From positions 13,112,001 to 13,176,000 of the forward strand of contig OU015650.1 in the NCBI GenBank assembly GCA_907165275.2: a stretch of 64,000 nucleotides of DNA. Direction: 5' to 3'. Under the pieces are notes generated by a model that did not search any database, was not told the origin of the DNA, and worked only from the letters and a program-made list of their open reading frames with translations. Shown one piece after another: positions 1 through 10,400 of this stretch. The translations under genes and the position numbers were made by a program. The stretch comes from Zygaena filipendulae. Taxonomy: Eukaryota > Arthropoda > Insecta > Lepidoptera > Zygaenidae. The first letter of the stretch is position 1. Every line of letters begins with the position of its first letter.

Positions 1-1
1 A

Positions 2-136
2 GTGCTGATTACAATTTTAGGTGTATTCGGCGGGACCTATATTTGGAGACCATTGATCGAAGAGAAATTGTCCGGGAAGCTTCAAGCTAGTAAAAAACAG
101 GTTAACGACTCAAATATCTCAACGATATCTGATTAA
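2..136 (+). CDS. PIGBOS1-like microprotein, C-terminal part (5' end outside window)
   Basis: Reading frame open from the window edge to a TAA at 134-136, about 44 codons. It starts with a hydrophobic stretch followed by a GGTYIWRPLIEE segment and a Lys-rich polar tail. The Gly-Gly-x-Tyr-Ile-aromatic-x-Pro-x-x-Glu pattern directly after a membrane helix is what I recall for PIGBOS1, a roughly 54-residue outer mitochondrial membrane microprotein of vertebrates. The start codon and any upstream exons are outside the window. A second ORF begins 6 nt after the stop in the same frame, so one mRNA may carry both. The family call rests on a short motif; an unrelated single-pass microprotein is the main alternative. 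Confidence 0.5.
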   Translation: MLITILGVFGGTYIWRPLIEEKLSGKLQASKKQVNDSNISTISD

Positions 137-142
137 AGGGAG

Positions 143-364
143 ATGGAAAGCGTAAAAAAATTCGTAACGCATTCTAACCCTTTGTCGAAAACGTTGATGG
201 CCATAGCAATCACTTCCCTAGTGTATGTATCCTACAGGGGTTACGTTGCCCCGTTTGTAAAACGGCAGAGATACCGACGGGCAGAAGAATGGGCTAACAT
301 GGTGATAGAACAGGAAGAAATGATGAATCGCGAAGCCAACGAAACTCGGAATAATCTATCCTAA
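143..364 (+). CDS. 73-residue single-pass membrane microprotein, second ORF of a probable dicistronic mRNA
   Basis: ATG at 143 lies 6 nt after the TAA of the upstream small ORF and in the same frame. The protein has a basic N-terminus, one predicted hydrophobic segment (about residues 17-34), then a basic patch (KRQRYRR) and an acidic, probably helical tail (EEWANMVIEQEEMM). Such a layout is common among small inner-membrane or assembly proteins of mitochondria, but I do not recognise the family. COX14-like proteins are a loose possibility only. AATAAA-like signals follow within about 100 nt. The short spacing suggests reinitiation or leaky scanning on a shared mRNA. Confidence 0.55.
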   Translation: MESVKKFVTHSNPLSKTLMAIAITSLVYVSYRGYVAPFVKRQRYRRAEEWANMVIEQEEMMNREANETRNNLS

Positions 365-1167
365 TAACGTACCTAGCTATTGTAAATAATAAAAGTATCT
401 ACTAGCTCGCTATTGGTTATTACGTAGCTTAGGCGCTAACAAATCTTTTATGTAAATAAAAAGTACATAATATAAATTTGTGTTTTTATACCTTCAAGCC
501 CAAAGAAAATAATACTCTCTGTTCAAGCCCTTCCTTACCTCCCTCCCTCCCTTCCTACTTACCTAAAAATCTAATAATACTTAGGTACCTATCTACGATT
601 TAAAATACCTACTTAAAACCTCAGATTGGTCTTGGGTCTGACCTACATAGCACAAACTACTTAGAGATATTACCGTAATCTACTAGGTAATTGAAAAGAT
701 TCTCCTTTACGGATCTCAATTTTGTGCTTATTAAGTATATTGAGGAAATGTTTCCTTCGCTGATTGTATAATATCATATAACCTACCTTATTTAGTATAT
801 TAGTTGATATCAGTGCCCAAAACGAGATGAGAACTCCCCGACCGTAGGTACGCTTAATCACAGGACACAAGTCTGCAGTTCATTGACCTCACATACCATA
901 TAGCGGGGCACAGCAGTAATACCTATACCTAATTGGATCTATGATGACGACGACGACGACGCAACACTAATGCCTCAAGTTCATGGTTTTTCTAAAGTTA
1001 CTTACATAATTAATAGTGATTCTCCTGTTGTTAGTTTCCTTTTTCGTGGCTAGGGCTTCTGCCACCAGCACCGCTCAGTAGGTAACTAGGTATTGGCCAA
1101 TCGAGGTTATCGTGCATGGACCGAAACATGAAAAAAATATCGTAGTACCTGAGTAAATATGTAGTAC
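365..1167. other. 3' flank and intergenic DNA
   Basis: AT-rich. AATAAA-type hexamers near 388 and 455-465 could polyadenylate the microprotein transcript. A pyrimidine run lies near 530-560 and a short (GAC)n run at about 943-961. No supported coding sequence. Confidence 0.5.
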
Positions 1168-1325
1168 CTACGTAGTAAGCTGTTCCCCGCGGTTCCACCC
1201 GCGTAAAATAGGATTTCCGCGGGAATTCCGGGATAAAAAGTACATTATGTTCTTCCATGTATCCCTGACGTGTATGCAAATTTTCATGATTCGTTGAGCC
1301 ATAACAAACTCGCATTTATAATATT
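1168..1325 (-). mobile_element. Helitron-like repeat (Lep1 type), copy 1
   Basis: Read on the minus strand it runs from TAATATTATAAATGCGAG, through a segment giving ATCCCGGAATTCCCGCGG, to a GC-rich inverted stem (GCGGGTGGAACCGCGGGG). The same order of blocks recurs more than twenty times in the window. The CTAG end is degenerate here. Confidence 0.6.
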
Positions 1326-1326
1326 A

Positions 1327-1489
1327 CTAGCTGTGCGCCGCGGTTTCACCCGCGTCAATTCCGGGATAAAAAGTACCCCATGTCCTTCTCTGTATCTCTG
1401 AGAACGTGCATGCCTAATTTCATCCAAATCCGTTCAGCCGTTTTTGCGTGACAAACATCCACACTTCTGCATTTATAATATTAGTAGGA
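1327..1489 (-). mobile_element. Helitron-like repeat (Lep1 type), copy 2, abutting copy 1
   Basis: On the minus strand it begins TCCTACTAATATTATAAA and ends with the stem GCGGGTGAAACCGCGG and CTAG. The 5'-TC and 3'-hairpin-CTAG ends are Helitron hallmarks. It sits directly next to copy 1 in the same orientation. Confidence 0.65.
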
Positions 1490-1696
1490 TTATAGTAGTC
1501 TATTTAGGTACCTAATTTGCGACTTTTAAGTTTTTATAAAAGTCATTGAACTTACTGCCTAATAAGATTGAACATCTGTAGCGTTTATCCAAATTTAAAT
1601 CTACTTTGTGTAAATAAGTATATATGGGTCAAAATCTATTATCTATTTGAAATGTACTATTCTATGATTCTACTATTTATTGCAAATGAAACAAAT

Positions 1697-1722
1697 TTTA
1701 TTCACTGAAGGCTACCTTTATT
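1697..1722 (-). promoter_or_regulatory. Candidate poly(A) signals of eEF1A
   Basis: TTTATT on the plus strand at 1697-1702 and 1717-1722 reads AATAAA on the minus strand, 212-237 nt past the eEF1A stop codon. The 1722-1717 hexamer is reached first by the transcript. Confidence 0.5.
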
Positions 1723-1933
1723 CTATGAATTTACACTTTAGTTGCAGTCATAACAAAATATTTCAGATATAATATGTATACCTTATATAAATTATAAAAT
1801 AATGTTACAGTATATAAGTCTAGTACAAAATATAGAAAAAGGAATGAGTTTGTAGCCCTTCTTTCCTTCTGAACACCTTTCGGTGAATGAAGTATCGCAG
1901 ATGAACAAAGAATTGTGCTGATAATAGCGCTAG

Positions 1934-3319
1934 CTACTTTCTTCCAGCTTTCTCTGCGGCCTTGGTGACTTTGCCACCAGAAGCCTCCTTGAAGTTAACG
2001 CCCTTGATGACTCCAACGGCGACAGTTTGCCTCATGTCACGCACGGCAAAACGACCTAGGGGTGGGAACTCTTGGAAGGACTCCACACACAAAGGTTTAG
2101 AGGGAACTAAGTTGACAATGGCAGCATCACCAGACTTAATTGATTTAGGGTTTTCTTCAGTAGATTTACCAGTACGACGGTCAACTTTCTCTTTGATTTC
2201 AGCGAATTTGCAAGCAATGTGAGCAGTGTGGCAATCGAGCACAGGTGTGTAGCCATTTGAGATTTGACCTGGGTGGTTGAGGACAATGACCTGTGCAGTG
2301 AAGTCAGCAGCTCCCTTGGGTGGGTTGTTCTTTGAGTCACCGGCAACATATCCACGGCGCAATTCTTTGACAGAGACGTTCTTAACGTTGAAACCAACAT
2401 TGTCACCAGGCACAGCTTCTTGGAGAGCCTCGTGGTGCATCTCCACTGATTTGACTTCAGTGGTGATGTTAGCAGGAGCAAATACAACAATAGTACCAGG
2501 CTTGAGGATACCAGTTTCAACTCTGCCTACGGGCACCGTTCCAATACCACCAATTTTGTAGACATCTTGAAGGGGAAGACGCAGAGCTTTGTCTGTGGGA
2601 CGAGCGGGAGGAAGGATGGCATCCAAGGCCTCAATGAGGCATTTACCCTCAGCTTTGCCTTCCTTGCGCTCCACTTGCCATCCCTTGAACCAGGGCATCT
2701 TAGTTGAGGGCTCCAACATGTTGTCTCCGTGCCACCCAGAAATGGGTACAAAAGCTACAGCAGCTGGGTTGTAACCAATCTTCTTAATATATGAGGAAAC
2801 TTCCTTCTTGATTTCTTCAAAACGAGACTCACTGTAAGGTGGCTCAGTAGAATCCATTTTGTTTACACCAACAATAAGCTGCTTGACACCAAGTGTGAAG
2901 GCGAGCAGAGCATGCTCACGGGTTTGACCATTCTTTGAGATACCAGCTTCAAACTCACCAGTACCAGCAGCAACAATCAGCACAGCACAGTCAGCCTGGG
3001 AAGTTCCTGTGATCATGTTCTTGATGAAATCTCTGTGCCCAGGAGCATCAATGATGGTGACATAGTACTTGCCAGTTTCGAACTTCCACAGGGCAATGTC
3101 AATGGTGATACCACGTTCACGCTCAGCCTTCAGTTTGTCCAACACCCACGCATATTTGAAGGATCCTTTGCCCATTTCCTGGGCTTCCTTTTCGAACTTC
3201 TCGATGGTACGTTTGTCGATACCACCGCATTTGTAGATCAAGTGACCGGTAGTGGTTGACTTTCCGGAGTCGACGTGTCCGATGACGACGATGTTAATGT
3301 GAACCTTTTCTTTGCCCAT
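1934..3319 (-). CDS. eEF1A: Translation elongation factor eEF1A (EF-1 alpha)
   Basis: 461-residue GTPase that delivers aminoacyl-tRNA to the ribosomal A site in the cytosol. Uninterrupted frame from ATG at 3319 to the stop ending at 1934. G1 motif GHVDSGKST at residues 14-22, then the switch region with [18 protein letters not shown] at about 91-95 and NKMD near 153. The beta-barrel domains II and III follow, with the conserved [12 protein letters not shown] and the C-terminal [17 protein letters not shown] block. Length is within a few residues of other insect copies; the tail ends KAAEKAGRK. The CDS has no intron, but the 5' UTR is split: an acceptor (CTTCCAG) lies 11 nt upstream of the ATG. 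Nothing suggests a retrocopy, because the UTR intron and a plausible promoter are present. Confidence 0.98.
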   Translation of the reverse strand: MGKEKVHINIVVIGHVDSGKSTTTGHLIYKCGGIDKRTIEKFEKEAQEMGKGSFKYAWVLDKLKAERERGITIDIALWKFETGKYYVTIIDAPGHRDFIKNMITGTSQADCAVLIVAAGTGEFEAGISKNGQTREHALLAFTLGVKQLIVGVNKMDSTEPPYSESRFEEIKKEVSSYIKKIGYNPAAVAFVPISGWHGDNMLEPSTKMPWFKGWQVERKEGKAEGKCLIEALDAILPPARPTDKALRLPLQDVYKIGGIGTVPVGRVETGILKPGTIVVFAPANITTEVKSVEMHHEALQEAVPGDNVGFNVKNVSVKELRRGYVAGDSKNNPPKGAADFTAQVIVLNHPGQISNGYTPVLDCHTAHIACKFAEIKEKVDRRTGKSTEENPKSIKSGDAAIVNLVPSKPLCVESFQEFPPLGRFAVRDMRQTVAVGVIKGVNFKEASGGKVTKAAEKAGRK

Positions 3320-3330
3320 TTTTGGTTAGT

Positions 3331-3989
3331 CTGGAAGAAAACAAAAAGGAACTAAAATTAGTTAAAACCGTAAGTTATTTTATTTCGAAGAGAATCCGCT
3401 ATGCACGATGCACACTTAAGTCATCCGGCAAGGTCGTAATAATATGCGGCCGGCAACATGGCGGCCGCATGGCGGCCTCACCCTATCTTGACATTTAACA
3501 ATGGATGACGGCCATTACAGCAAAATTTGTTGTGCAAAAAACGATCACGCGAGAATACATCTAAATAACGGTTCAACATTACTATAAGAAATGCCTGGCT
3601 TGAGAATTCTTAATGGTTCTGTAATAACAAAATATGTATTACGACCACGTGGTGCAAGTAAAAGCCGGGTGTGCAAGTGTGACGCGTAAGCACATGCTAA
3701 GTTTTCTAATTTCGGTTTTATTATTTGTTAACAGGGCAAAGAGAAAAACAAAAGAAGAACGAAATTATTATCCAATTAGATCGTCTTGAGGTTAATTTTC
3801 AAGTAAGATCTCTCCGATTTCACCATATTGTGCGAGTTGTAAAATTTAAAGATGTGATACTAAAACAAGATATCTATTAGCAAGACGGTAAAAAAACATT
3901 AATTAGATAAAAATAATAGGTACCCAAATTAGAAAACACTGAATTAAAGTTGAACACTGCACTTAAACTACTATTCTTCTGACACTCAC
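3331..3989 (-). other. 5' UTR intron of eEF1A
   Basis: On the minus strand a donor GTGAGTG starts at 3989 and a pyrimidine-rich acceptor TTCTTCCAG ends at 3331. The first exon therefore ends at 3990, and the second begins 11 nt upstream of the ATG. A first intron in the leader is usual for animal eEF1A genes. Confidence 0.75.
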
Positions 3990-4110
3990 CACGGATTACA
4001 GTCTACGTGTAATATCCGACAAAGACTCCAGCAGAATGGACGAGAAAACGCGTTCGTCAGCTTCGAATTGGAAATGATTGTGATGATTTCCGGTCCTCCT
4101 AAACTGTTGC
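3990..4110 (-). promoter_or_regulatory. Leader exon and core promoter region of eEF1A
   Basis: The minus strand just upstream of the donor contains pyrimidine-rich stretches (TTTTCTCGTCC, GTCTTTGTC) that could provide a TOP-type transcription start, as expected for eEF1A mRNA. I cannot place the exact start; no clear TATA box is visible. Confidence 0.4.
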
Positions 4111-4940
4111 CAAATTCATTTTTAGTTTTGCCCAATTATGTAGAGGTAATAAATATTTTATCAGAGCTTTTAAACTATAAATATTAAAAAATGTATACAG
4201 TACAATGTCTAATTAAATGTAAAAGCTAAATTGGTAGTTAAGGGTTTATTAAAATGGGTTTAGTTTTCCGGAATAGTTTAATTTATTTAGGTTATGAGGG
4301 GTAATGTTTTTATATCTGGTAACTTTAACCGGATATTACGTTATAGTGTCCTTTTTTTTTAATGGTTTTTGTTTCTAATATTTATGTCACTCTAAATTGA
4401 GGATTTATGTTGCTTGATTTTATTCCATACCTATATATAAGTAGTTTGTGCCTATATACTTGAAGATATTTGGTAAAATTAAGTGTATGATGATGGTTTT
4501 TTAAATAAACAATAAATAAGTATCGGGGACGGAGGCTAAAAATCAGAAACTGGTGGCTTTTGTATAAATAATTGGCCTTTATTTTTTTACGTTTGTAGAT
4601 TAACCCCATAAATTATGCACATACAACATTATGCAAGTATCTAATTGGTATCGTTTATCGAGATATCGTTAGTCGTGCCTGAGAGTTATAAGTACGTACT
4701 AATTATTTCTCTGAAATTTGTTCTATATGGTAAAAAAGCAGCAATTTTCTTGACACGGACGGACAAGAGTTTGCATTAAAGATAATAAGTTCTTGCAGGA
4801 ACTCCACATGCCGGTAAAATTGCGGGCATAGCTAATTAAAAATTGTATTTTATCTGACATAGCTGTATGAACTTCTTCCTTTGCCATCTCCGTAATGGTT
4901 AAATTTAACAACAACAGTTTGTCTTTGATATGAGAAGAAA
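4111..4940. other. AT-rich intergenic DNA
   Basis: No coding sequence or recognisable repeat end. Short ORFs here lack any family resemblance. Confidence 0.5.
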
Positions 4941-4941
4941 G

Positions 4942-5257
4942 CAGGGTTGCCAATCGTACGAGGTTCCTCGCACAAATACTCCGTCCACGCACAAATACGA
5001 GATTTTTGTTGTTTTCCGTACGAGGTACGAGGACCGGACGCTATCAACCTCGTTGATGTTATGGCCATATAGTACGGACTGCCAAGAGGGGATTTGTGGA
5101 TTAGCTAAAGCGCGTCAGATGAACATAAGGGGGGTACCTTGCAAGTGATTGTAATAATAATTTTTTTGCGAAAACTTTTTTTTACGTAAAACTGTTTTAC
5201 GAGATTTTTAGCTGCATAATATGTACGAGGAATTTTTAATTTAGCTGGCAATCCCGG
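4942..5257. mobile_element. Possible MITE-like unit with GGTTGCCA ends
   Basis: CAGGGTTGCCAATCG at the left end is partly mirrored by TGGCAATCCCGG at the right, about 315 bp apart. Inside, GTACGAGG recurs several times. The ends match imperfectly and no second copy is visible in the window. Confidence 0.3.
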
Positions 5258-5342
5258 AAGAAAGATCAAAGAACTAAAATAAAAGTAAACATCCTACGGG
5301 CTACGCATAGATAATACAATATATACGGAGTTTGTGATATAT

Positions 5343-5714
5343 TGGTGGGATTTTAGCAGTGACGGACGTCAGTTTTATTTCTTTGTTTTGCTTAGTTTAT
5401 CGTGATTTAATATTTTGTGAATGTGGTCGATTTTGCATAATAATGATCTATTAGTGATGTGTGTAAACAGTGAAATAAGATGAAGGGCGTTCACCGGGAG
5501 GTGGTCGTTTTACTACACAACTTTCCACAGAACGTCCTATTAAAGTTCAACTGTGAAGAGTTGCTGCCAAATTTCCGGTAAAGTATTGAAATTCGAAAAC
5601 TAAATATTTGTGTAATATTTCGATGTAAATAACTTCAGAAGAAGAAAATATTAGTGAGTTGGCTGTATGGTCTTAGTTTCCTTAGCTTTCCCCATTAGGG
5701 TAAATAAAAAAAAA
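5343..5714 (+). mobile_element. SINE-like retroelement, copy A
   Basis: Similar over most of its length to copy B immediately downstream: TGGTGGGATTTTAGCAG start, GCATAATAATGATC block, AACAGTGAAATAAGATGAA block and a 3' tail GTTGGCTGTATGGTCTTAG ending GGGTAAATAAAAAAAAA. The 3' tail resembles the tail of the LINE at 6118-11490, so it may be mobilised by that family. An incidental ATG frame at 5480 is not counted as a gene. Confidence 0.6.
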
Positions 5715-5744
5715 TCGCTCACTATTCATTCTCCAGACACTAGT

Positions 5745-6074
5745 CACGGACTTTTGGCGGGATTTTTAGCAGAGTGGACGAATATGGTGGACTTTGCATA
5801 ATAGTGATCCATTAGTGATGAACAGTGTGCGAAAACAGTGAAATAAGATGAAATAGGGCGTTCGCCGTGAGGTTTTCGTTTTTCTATACAACTTCCCACA
5901 GAGCGTCCTATTAAGGTTCAATTGCGATGATTTGCTGCTAAAAGTTCCGGTAAAGCATCGACATGCATCCCACCAATGCATTTCGATGTAAATAACTTCA
6001 GAAGAAATATACCACTGAATTGGCTATATAGACTTAGTTTCCTTCTGCCTTACCCGAAACTTCACCAAAAAAAA
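5745..6074 (+). mobile_element. SINE-like retroelement, copy B, with target duplication
   Basis: Flanked by the 10-bp repeat AGACACTAGT (5735-5744 and 6075-6084). It begins CACGGACTTTTGGCGGG and ends in GACTTAGTTTCCTTCTG plus an A-run. It shares blocks with copy A and, in inverse orientation, with 38731-38912. Confidence 0.7.
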
Positions 6075-6105
6075 AGACACTAGTTACTAAAACGTAGTGA
6101 TTACT

Positions 6106-6117
6106 TCTCTCTGCTAG
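6106..6117 (+). repeat. Left target-site duplication of the LINE
   Basis: TCTCTCTGCTAG, identical to 11491-11502 on the other side of the element. Confidence 0.85.
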
Positions 6118-6322
6118 GAAAAAAGCGCGGGAACGCTCAAACGAATTGGAGGGATTTTTTGAACATAAAAATTAATTATTTATCTTTTATTGTAAATACT
6201 TTATTAAATTGCTTAGATAATCAGTTACAATAGTAAATTTATGTACATATTCCCTAAACTAACATATTTTTGTATAAACTACGAACCTGAACTAATTCTA
6301 CGCCTACAAGTTTAATAACCGT

Positions 6323-7465
6323 ATGAAGATGGCTGGGGGCAGAAAAAGGAAAAAGAAGAAAGTGGATGATGAAGTGGCGGATTCAGCTGAAGACACGAGT
6401 GAGTCAGACTATTCGGATACTCTATCAGAATTTGAAAAGCATGAGGATAAGTATAAAGCATATCGGGTAACTGACTACAGCAGGCGTTATCCTGAAGATT
6501 GTTCTGCTGCATATGAATTTATCGTATTTGTTCAAAGTTCAGACGAAACCAAATGTATAGGAACAAGGGATATGATGTATATAAGCAACTCTTTTACGAG
6601 ATTCATCAAAGGCATTAAATATTTAAAGAAAGTAAATAAATTTAAAATCGGAGTAGTCTTTGATAAAGCAAGTTTTGCCAACGCCTTTTTAGACAATGTT
6701 ACTTTCTTAAAAGAACATTTACTAACTGCTTCAATACCAGCTACAGCAACAGAATCTACAGGAGTTATCACTAATGTACCTACTGATATGTCAAACAAAA
6801 AAATATTCAAAGTATTATCTACCACCACAAAAAAAATTATATGTGTTAGACGCATCATGCGCAAAGTGAAAGTTAACAACACCTTTGAATTACAGCCTAC
6901 TCAAACAGTGGCAATCACTTTTGCTTCTACATCCTCACTTCCTGATTATGTATATTTGAAAATGTGGAGAGTTCCAGTGCTGCCATATATCCCTCCGGTA
7001 AAACAATGTTTTAGATGCTTACGGTATGGGCACTTAGCTAAATATTGTAAGAACGCAGAGAGATGCTCCGTGTGCACTGAAGGACACAGCTTTAAAGTTT
7101 GTACCACCCCATTTGATAAAGCCATCTGTGTACATTGCAAAGGCAATCATATAGCGATTTCGGGACAGTGTCCTGTTAAAAAACAAAAGATATTAGAAAA
7201 TAGAAATAAAATTACTCCTCCAACTTATGGCGACATTTTAAAGAAAGATAATTTCCCAACATTAAAAAAAACAGACAATTCACAAGATTTATTAAATTAC
7301 ATTTTAAATGATAAGAAAATACTGAAATTGGTTACGGAATCTATAATTAAAGTCATCACTTTAAACAAATCGCAAAATACAAGCATTACGTCCGATCTAA
7401 TAACTAATGCCTTAAAACAAACTTTTCAGCCCATACGTTCCCCTCCTTCCTCTTCACCACCCTAA
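6323..7465 (+). CDS. LINE ORF1: Gag-like nucleic-acid-binding protein with three zinc knuckles
   Basis: 380 residues. A lysine-rich, then acidic N-terminus is followed by an RRM-like middle region and three zinc knuckles at about residues 229-283: CFRCLRYGHLAKYC (C-x2-C-x4-H-x4-C), CSVCTEGHSFKVC and CVHCKGNHIAISGQC. The C-terminus is Ser/Pro-rich. This is the usual make-up of ORF1 in insect LINEs, whose product coats element RNA to form the RNP. ATG at 6323 is the first candidate; the alternative start at 6329 would change only two residues. The frame is intact. Confidence 0.88.
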   Translation: MKMAGGRKRKKKKVDDEVADSAEDTSESDYSDTLSEFEKHEDKYKAYRVTDYSRRYPEDCSAAYEFIVFVQSSDETKCIGTRDMMYISNSFTRFIKGIKYLKKVNKFKIGVVFDKASFANAFLDNVTFLKEHLLTASIPATATESTGVITNVPTDMSNKKIFKVLSTTTKKIICVRRIMRKVKVNNTFELQPTQTVAITFASTSSLPDYVYLKMWRVPVLPYIPPVKQCFRCLRYGHLAKYCKNAERCSVCTEGHSFKVCTTPFDKAICVHCKGNHIAISGQCPVKKQKILENRNKITPPTYGDILKKDNFPTLKKTDNSQDLLNYILNDKKILKLVTESIIKVITLNKSQNTSITSDLITNALKQTFQPIRSPPSSSPP

Positions 7466-7470
7466 ATATT

Positions 7471-10400
7471 ATGCAATGGAATGCTCAAAGTTTATTAAGC
7501 AATCGGCTTAGCTTTCAAAAATTTATGTATGACAACAATGTTCATATAGCTATTATTTGTGAAACATGGTTCAAATCATATCACAAGTATAATTTAAAAG
7601 GCTACTCAATTGAAAGAAACGACTGTGGCAATGACCACAATGGTGTAGCCATTTTAATACATAATAGTATACCTTTTGTTAAAATTGACACTTTTTTTGA
7701 TGACTCCTTGCAGAATATAGCAGTTAAAATTCAAATTAATCAAACTTCTCTATCTATAATAAGTTTTTATTGCCCTGGTAATTGTGTCCCTCTATTTGAT
7801 AAGAATAAATTAAATAATATCTTGCGTCTTATTCCAAAGCCGGTAATCATTGCGGGCGATTTTAACGCTCATCACACCTCCTGGGGTAGTAGAACGACTG
7901 ATTCTCGTGGCAGAGATATTATGGACATCATCGATGATAATGATTTGGTACTCCTGAACGACAACCAACCAACCACAGTTGGCTCCCATAACTGGAGACC
8001 GAATAGTCTTGATTTAACAATGGTTTCTTCTTCTATGGCTCTATCTTGTTCCTGGCAGGTTGCTGACGACCCTCTGGGTAGCTACCATCTGCCAACTGTA
8101 ACAAAGTATACATTGGTTCCTATAGATTACACACTGAATAATTCCTCTAATATTCCTGACCATGTAAATTTAAAACTTGTTGATTGGAAAGTTTATGAAC
8201 ATAATGTAAATACTATGTTAGCTAATTTCTGTACAGAATCTTCTAACCCTATGGTTAGTTACAATTTGTTTTGTTCTATTATTCTTTTAGCTATCGACAA
8301 ATCCAAAATACATGTACATAACCACAAAAATTCTAATATTTCTAAACACAGTAATTCTGGCAACAAGAAACGCATTTCTGTTCCATGGTGGAATGATACT
8401 TGCTCCAAGGCTGTACAAGAGACAAAAGCAGCTTTTATTGCATTCAAGTCAAACCCATCTATTGATAACTTTGTAAATTTTAAACATAAACAGGCTCTAA
8501 AAAAACTGACATTGAAAAAGGAACGACTGAGCAGCTGGCAAGACTTTTGTTATTCCATTAATCGTCTAACCCCTATGAGCATTGTATGGAGAAAAATGAG
8601 AAAATTCAATAAAACTTTTAATAATAATTCTAGTGAATTTTCAAACTGCAGTTGGATATCTGATTTTCTTAATAAATACACCCCAGATACAGTTGAGAAC
8701 ATTTGCTGTTTTGAAAGTTCTGCTAATAATAGGTACTCATACCTCATTAAAAATTTTACACAAGACGAATTAAAATCGGCCTTAAAATCCAGAAAGGACA
8801 CAGCTTGTGGTTTAGATTGGCTATCATATAAAATGCTCAAACTACTTAATTCAAATAATTTGCAACTATTTTTAGATGTCATTAATTTGCTTTGGGAAAA
8901 TTCTTTGATACCAGAGGAATGGAAAACTGATTGCTTAGTACCTATTTTAAAACCAGAAAAAGATGCTAACTTGCCTGATTCTTATCGACCTATAACACTA
9001 ACATCTTGTATCGGCAAAATTTTTGAGCAATTACTAAAGCAGCGCTTAGAATTTTATATAGAAACAAATAGAATATTACCATATAATCAGTTTGGGTTTC
9101 GTCGTGGCCATTCGGCTCGGGAGAGCCTAAGTCATTTATGTTTGGATGTTTATGGAGCTCTGGCTGAAAATAAAATATTGGCATGTGTCTTCTTTGATGT
9201 GGTTGGTGCATTTAATAATGTCAACCTCAATATACTCTCCTCAATTTTGGTCTCACTCGGTTTACCTGGAAAAATTGTAAGTTGGATTTTTAATTTTCTT
9301 CATGGTCGAAAAGTTTTTGTAAAATATAACAATAATCTAATTGGACCTAGGTACTCTTATAAAGGTGTTTGTCAGGGGGGCATTCTAAGTCCATTGTTGT
9401 TTATTTTGTACATACATAGGTTGAATATTGAAGTGGGCTTAGATGTGGCTAATTTACAGTTTGCTGATGATTTAGTTGTGTATACTAGTGGTAATAGCCC
9501 AGCTGAGGTGTGTAAAAAATTAAATTTAGCCCTCAATAACTTAAGTTCCTATTTCGATCGCATAAACCTTAGTATAAGTAAGGAAAAAACCAAAGCTGTT
9601 GTATTCTGCAAGAAGACTATGAATACAAGGAATATAAAAATATCATACGAAGGCAGCTTGTTGCCACTGGTTGATTCTATCAGGTTTTTAGGTGTTTTGT
9701 TCCAAAGCAATTTTAGATGGAACATGTATGTCGATTGCTTAGCAACTAGAGCATTAAAAGCCTGCAATATTTTAAAATCCTTAGCTGGCACATATTGGGG
9801 TGCTGATCCCAAAATTTTACTGATTCTGTACAAGGCTTTAGTTAGAAGTCATTTTGAATATGCTTTTATTTGTTACTCCAATAACAACAAATTAGTGGAT
9901 AAATTAGACAAAATTCAAAATCGTTGTCTAAGAATCATTTTAGGGGCTATGAGATCTAGTCCTATCATATCAATGCAAGTAGAATGTAATATACCTCCAC
10001 TTAGATTAAGATTTGAATTCCTCAAATACAAATATTTAATTAAATTATCTTCATTAAATGGTCATCCCCTCATATCCAAATTGCAGCATAGGATCTTCAC
10101 TAACACTTCATTTAGTGCTCCTTTTTTGGCTCAAGATCTATCTGAAATTATTAAATTGAGGAAAGATAATAATCTATTCCAATGTTCCTTATGGCCCTGT
10201 TACTCTGGGTCTTATGAAAGTAAATTTTTTTCAATTAAAATAGTAATAGAAAAACATGTTTTTAAACAAGATGTATATAATTTGTTGTCCTTATGGCCAG
10301 CTTATTGTCAATTGTATACAGATGGTTCCAAAAATTGTGAAGCTGTATCTATGTCCATCTATGATTTGACAAAGAGAAGAGGGTATGGAAGTAGACTTCA

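Noticed and set aside
5480..5580. ATG frame with a following GTAAAG, resembling a first exon before Frmd5
   Set aside because: The segment is repeated in SINE-like copy B, where the frame is broken; Frmd5 has its own start at 11730.
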